From assembly GCA_027604005.1 (NCBI GenBank), contig JADGJT010000109.1:1-62670 (forward strand): a stretch of 62,670 bases of DNA, written 5' to 3'. The DNA is from Dinochytrium kinnereticum (Eukaryota > Chytridiomycota > Chytridiomycetes > Chytridiales > Chytridiaceae). The notes under the pieces are model-generated. The model searched no databases and was not told the origin of the DNA. It saw nothing but the letters and a program-made list of their open reading frames with translations. This document shows positions 59,783 to 62,670 of this stretch, piece after piece. Both the position numbers and the translations under genes were made by a program. Position 1 is the first letter of the stretch. The number at the start of each line of letters is the position of its first letter.

Positions 59783-62109
59783 ATGGCCGAGCAGCCTCAA
59801 ACGCGTTCGCAAGAACTCTACATACTCAACCAAGATCGCCAATGGGAGCAAACTCAAAGGCGAACGTTTGCCAACTGGGTGAATAATAAGTAAGTTGCTA
59901 TTCTGTTTTCTGAAAGGATGGGCCTCACACTGCATTTCAGCTTGAAAACAAAAGGGCCTGGAATCGCTGTTACTCCCCAGACTTTTGAGGCGGACTTCTC
60001 TTCTGGTGAGAAGCTGATTATGCTTCTGGAGTCCCTTTCGGATACTCTTCTGGGAAAATACAATAAGCAACCAAGGATGAGGATTCAAAAAGTTGAGAAC
60101 GTTGGAAGAGCTTTGGAGTTTGTGAAGAAGCGGGGTGTGGCGCTGACGAACATTGGTGGTATGTCTATCGGACTTGTTAGAGATTTTATGTGAATAATAA
60201 TAGCGGAGGATATCGTTGATGAGAACACCAAGCTTATTCTGGGACTTATCTGGAGTTTAATTCTTCGCTTCGACATTTCCGAAATCAGGTACGGACTATG
60301 AATGACGGTCCAAGGTAACACCACCTAGCGAGGAGGGCAAGAGTGCAAAGGAAGGTCTTTTGCTTTGGTGTCAAAGGAAAACTACACCCTACGTCAAAGA
60401 CTTCACAGTAGGCGGTTTTTGCCTGGGATGATTGCTCACCTTTTTAGATCAAAGATTTTCAGGGATCATGGACTGATGGGCTGGCCCTTTGTGGTCTGAT
60501 TCATCGCCACCGACCAGATCTGATTGACTATTGGGCGCTGGACAAGTCTCAGAAGCGTGAGAACACAAAGCTTGCTATGGATGTTGCCGAAGCCGCATTG
60601 GGCATTCCCAAGCTAATGGAAGTCGAAGATCTTGTTGATATTGCAAAACCCGACGAACGATCCGTCATTACTTATATCTCTCAATTCTATCATGCATTCT
60701 CCGCAATGGATAAAGTGGGAGTTGCTGGACGACGAGTGGCACAGCTTGGACAAATCTTGCTTGGAGCTTGGGAAATGCAGAATGATTACGAGAAACGAGT
60801 TCAGAAGCTGCTGCTTGCTATTGGTGATGTCAGCAATGGATGGGCGCGACAAACTTTAGTAAGTTATCAGGATGCTCGCAGTCAGCTGTCCGAATTCGAA
60901 AAGTTCAAGGTCTCAACAAAGCGCGAATGGATTGTGTAAGTTTTAATAAACCATAGGCTCTTGCCTTACCATTTCTACAGGGAAAAGCAGGAGATAGATT
61001 CTTTACTTGGAAATATTTTGACAAAGTTGAAGACCTATAAGTTAGCTCCCTACGTCCCTCCCAACGGGCTTAAACCTCAGGTATGCCAGTCAGCTATTTT
61101 TTTAAATGATGTCTAGGACATTGAAGCGACATGGGAAGGCTTTTTGCAAAGCGAGATCAACCGCAAGAAGTCTTTATCTGCATATATACGAGAAACGCGA
61201 GAGCGCATGAGAAGGGAGTTCGCCGATCTCGCGAATGGAATCAATTCGAGTATAAAGGAGCTCTCGAAATCTCTTGCGTCATTAGATGGTTGGTACTTTT
61301 TACTATTTATTTTCTGACATTTAAATAGGCGAGGGTGACCTAGAGGAACAGCTTAGATATGTCCGTAGTCTCCTCGCATCACTTGACGCCTTATCGCCGA
61401 AACTTCAGGTAGATTTTTTACATATTCTGCTCGCTCATTTGTAGGTTGCAGAAACTTCTAGTTTAGACTGTGCTGCAGCCAGCATTCTGGATAACCAGTA
61501 TACTCTTTTGACCTACGAAGATTTATCCTTCGATTTCAGGTCAAGTCTTTTTATGTTGTAGCTATTCTAAAACTTCTTTCAGGTTGACCTCTGCCAGCCT
61601 CACGAAGAAAATCGCTTTTATCGAGAACCAAATCATTGCACGAAGTGTTTCAAACGTTACCGCAGCGCAATTAGACGAATGGACCGAAACCTTCAAGCAC
61701 TTTGATAAGGACAATAAGAACGCTTTGAGCAAGGATCAGTTCCGTGGCGCTTTGCAAGCTCTAGGAATCGTTAGCGACGATTCGGAGTTTGACAAAGCCT
61801 TCAAAACCGTTTCTACTGAAGGTTTGGTGTCTTTCCAACCATTCATGGAGCATGTTAAAGAGAGTGCTGAGGATCGCACGACAGCCGCCGATTGTGAGGC
61901 TGCGTTTAGAAACCTCTCTGTTGAAAAGGATTACATCACGGAAAACGATCTTATGCGTAAGTTTTCAACAAGCTATTTACAATTTTTTTTGATGTATTAA
62001 AGGTGGTGGGGTACCGGCGAGCGTTGTGGAATACTTTAAAAATGTCATCCCCAAAAGTTCTGAAGGTCTGAATTACAAGGCCTTTGTGAAGGATGTGTTT
62101 CTCGCATGA
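59783..62109 (+). CDS. Alpha-actinin, fungal-type short form
   Basis: A plus-strand gene of about ten exons and about 610 residues, from ATG 59783 (MAEQPQTRSQELYILNQDRQ) to TGA 62107-62109. Alpha-actinin is an antiparallel dimer that cross-links F-actin. Two calponin-homology domains come first (RTFANWVNNKLKT...; LLLWCQRKTTPYVKDFTIKD with SWTDGLALCGLIHRHRPDLI). They are followed by a rod of about 260 residues, room for two spectrin repeats instead of the four of animal forms, then C-terminal EF-hands. The first EF-hand loop (DKDNKNALSKDQF) lacks the usual Glu at position 12, so calcium binding is doubtful. A CAG acceptor 2 nt before the ATG suggests a leader intron. The short rod resembles fission yeast Ain1. 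Confidence 0.95.
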
Positions 62110-62493
62110 TTGAGTGTCAGTTTTGAAGAAACTAATAAAATGATTGCTTCCGTCAGTAAATTGACAGTGATAAACCGCCTGTTATTCAAGCAGTAAATCT
62201 ACCAGCCCTATTCTTATGGAAACCATCATGGCAACTTCCAGCAAACTCAAATCCTCTATTACATAATCCAGTATTTTGTGTCTGTAGGCAGACCTCCATT
62301 CTGATTGAGCGAATGGACCTGATCTAATTACACAACCACAACCATACAATGTCACCATTACTCCAAACTATAGAGTATCCCATAACTCCCTTCCAAAATC
62401 TTCACTTAAAAAACTTCGTGGCCTACAAAAGTATAATTATTAGAACCCTATAGTCTGATAACAGGAGCTGCTCGGTTTGGACAACAAGGTAAT

Positions 62494-62538
62494 CGGCTGG
62501 CGGCGATACGTGAGCGTAGGAAATCTGATCGCCAGCCG
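62494..62538. repeat. Inverted repeat in the terminal intergenic region
   Basis: CGGCTGGCG at 62494-62502 pairs perfectly with CGCCAGCCG at 62530-62538; the arms can be extended inward (GAT/ATC) past a 2-nt bulge. The spacer holds GATACGTGAGCGTAGG. The arms are GC-rich within AT-rich DNA. Confidence 0.65.
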
Positions 62539-62567
62539 TACATACACGTATGCAAACCGATTGGCAA

Positions 62568-62668
62568 CTAAATATTCCCAATAGTAAACATGCGCTTTAT
62601 TAACCCTCTGTTGTTGATGTGCGTTCCCACATGCCTCACTCACCTAAATATTCCCAATAGAAAACATG
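62568..62668. repeat. Direct repeat pair near window end
   Basis: CTAAATATTCCCAATAG followed by (T/A)AAACATG occurs at 62568-62591 and again at 62644-62668, 76 bp apart, with a single difference over about 25 bp. The second copy runs to the window edge, so the array may continue beyond it. Confidence 0.7.
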
Positions 62669-62670
62669 GG

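Larger units (their letters stand above)
62110..62670. other. Terminal intergenic region with repeats
   Basis: 560 bp after the alpha-actinin stop to the window edge, without a convincing gene. It has AATAAA-like words soon after the stop, an inverted repeat (62494-62502 with 62530-62538) and a direct repeat (62568-62591 with 62644-62668) described separately. Confidence 0.5.

Noticed and set aside
1..62670. CRISPR arrays, bacterial operons, integrated viral or transposon genes
   Set aside because: No regularly spaced repeats, no transposase, reverse transcriptase, integrase or viral core gene in the frames examined; all assigned genes are ordinary spliced eukaryotic genes.

Overview
The window is eukaryotic nuclear DNA with about 19 intron-rich protein genes on both strands and no rRNA, tRNA, CRISPR or recognisable transposon. 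The best fit is a zoosporic (flagellated) early-diverging fungus of chytrid type. Fungal-like signs are an OPT-family oligopeptide transporter, an alpha-actinin with only about two spectrin repeats, and a compact genome with introns of 38-130 nt. A flagellum is implied by a DNAI7/CASC1-type axonemal dynein protein. Several genes belong to families that model yeasts lack but animals have (SZT2 of KICSTOR, INTS9 of Integrator, BCAS3, TRAP-beta, CTNNBL1, ribosomal protein L28e). A non-fungal flagellated opisthokont cannot be excluded from sequence alone.

Layout, left part (1-32.7 kb): a possible partial CDS tail; a secreted protein (+); a four-helix transmembrane RING-H2 ligase (-); a long cadherin-like/RING/TRAF-finger/TPR protein (+); an ER FKBP prolyl isomerase (+); a JMJD6-type oxygenase with a large charged insertion (-); a BCAS3-like WD-repeat autophagy protein (+); an OPT transporter (+); and the very long SZT2 homologue (-).

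Right part (32.7-62.7 kb): UTP10/HEATR1 (-), proteasome lid subunit RPN8 (+), spliceosome-associated CTNNBL1 (-), ribosomal protein L28e (+), INTS9 (-), TRAP-beta (+), RAD54 (-), SET2 (+), ARP4 (-), DNAI7 (+) and alpha-actinin (+). From 41 kb on, genes alternate strands almost perfectly. The result is a series of short divergent promoters (47 and 63 bp between start codons) and tight convergent 3' ends (20-117 bp).

Functionally the window mixes unrelated housekeeping genes: ribosome biogenesis and translation (UTP10, L28e), ER protein entry and folding (TRAP-beta, FKBP2), chromatin and DNA repair (SET2, ARP4, RAD54, JMJD6), RNA processing (CTNNBL1, INTS9), nutrient and autophagy control (SZT2, BCAS3, OPT), and cytoskeleton and flagellum (alpha-actinin, DNAI7). 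I see no biosynthetic cluster and no defence or mobile system.

The points most worth a second look are these: the UTP10/SZT2 junction near 32.7-33.0 kb, where both genes seem to lose their conserved ends at the same place; the cadherin-like-RING-TRAF-TPR architecture; the charged insertion inside JMJD6; the presence of INTS9 and SZT2 in a likely fungus; and a duplicated hairpin element between INTS9 and TRAP-beta. Exon boundaries were deduced by eye from GT-AG sites and reading-frame continuity. Family assignments are from memory of conserved motifs; no search was run.
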